A stretch of 64,000 bases of DNA from Corallium rubrum (lineage: Eukaryota > Cnidaria > Anthozoa > Scleralcyonacea > Coralliidae): the NCBI GenBank assembly GCA_964035015.1, contig OZ036014.1, forward strand, positions 419,501 through 483,500. The letters run 5' to 3'. Positions 63,722 to 64,000 of the stretch are shown here, piece after piece. Numbering within the stretch: position 1 is the stretch's first letter; every line of letters starts with the position of its first letter. The position numbers and the translations under genes were made by a program. The notes under the pieces were generated by a model. That model was given only the letters and a program-made list of their open reading frames with translations. It made no database searches and had not been told where the DNA came from.

Positions 63722-64000
63722 TTATTATATGGCTGGGTTTGATTTCCGGTCCGTACGCAAAACGACGCACGCCGATTGGTTCCTGAGAGGTCGGGATTTT
63801 ACGATATTGACCGACCGGTCAATACGCTTTTTTCTCGGCCTTGTAAGTTTTGGCGGGAACATTTCTGAGTTGATTTGAATACAAATAAAAGAGAAATAGG
63901 TATCTTTATTCAAATATTCTGAACAATAAAATGTGTTGGAACATCACTGCTGGTTTTCTTTAAAGCTGTTTATCCAAAAACACGACAAATAAAAGCCGAA
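63722..64000 (-). mobile_element. Family F element, cut by window edge
   Basis: Reverse complement of about 49850-50130, including AATCAAACCCAGCCATATAA at its start and the GACCGGTCGG palindrome. Confidence 0.65.

Overview
The window is nuclear DNA of an animal, most likely an anthozoan cnidarian (sea anemone or coral). The genes are intron-rich animal genes with GT/AG junctions, and the gaps are filled with foldback DNA transposons, SINEs and tandem repeats. Several repeats, including a foldback at 55345-55660 and a copper-plate family with a GCATGCCCCCGGACCCCC core, look like ones I know from coral and anemone genomes. That taxonomic call is inference, not proof.

Four genes can be assembled exon by exon. 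(1) Minus strand, 3861 to before position 1: 5' half of an IVNS1ABP (NS1-BP)-like BTB-BACK-kelch protein, running off the left edge. (2) Plus strand, 8261-25454: a complete seven-exon TRPC-type cation channel, 748 residues. (3) Plus strand, about 29540-40541 (or 40952): a second TRPC paralogue with nearly the same exon plan but without an ankyrin domain. (4) Minus strand, 62908 down to 52516: the last nine exons of EXD3 (mut-7-like exonuclease), with the DEDDy exonuclease core, the Mut7-C domain and a zinc ribbon; its 5' exons lie beyond the right edge. Genes 1 and 2 are divergent with about 4.4 kb between start codons, and genes 3 and 4 are convergent. The two TRPC genes are a tandem duplication; both carry an unusual LFDK pore-filter sequence and could form subunits of one channel. 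No shared pathway links them to IVNS1ABP or EXD3.

The rest is repeats. TRPC gene 1 holds an 18-bp array in mirrored orientation around a LINE fragment (9.2-11.1 kb), a hAT relic (12.5-13.2 kb), microsatellites, a 25-bp array, a 54-bp GGGTTA-rich array and 5S-rRNA-derived SINE sequence. Its stop codon is followed at once by a nearly perfect 230-bp-arm hairpin. TRPC gene 2 is preceded by a duplicated block that includes a stray S6 exon fragment, and its introns hold 25-bp and 17-bp arrays. From 40.9 to 47.05 kb three transposons are nested inside each other with intact target-site duplications, starting inside a microsatellite next to the end of TRPC gene 2. The EXD3 introns hold at least seven foldback elements (most with readable target-site duplications), a mirrored 37-bp array and three microsatellites.

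I found no new defence or enzymatic system. The best leads are the S6 exon fragment whose differences are almost all synonymous, the ankyrin-less TRPC paralogue, the shared pore variant, the 3'-UTR hairpin, the nested transposons and a cluster of at least 15 perfect TGACGTCA sites at 50.88-51.46 kb.
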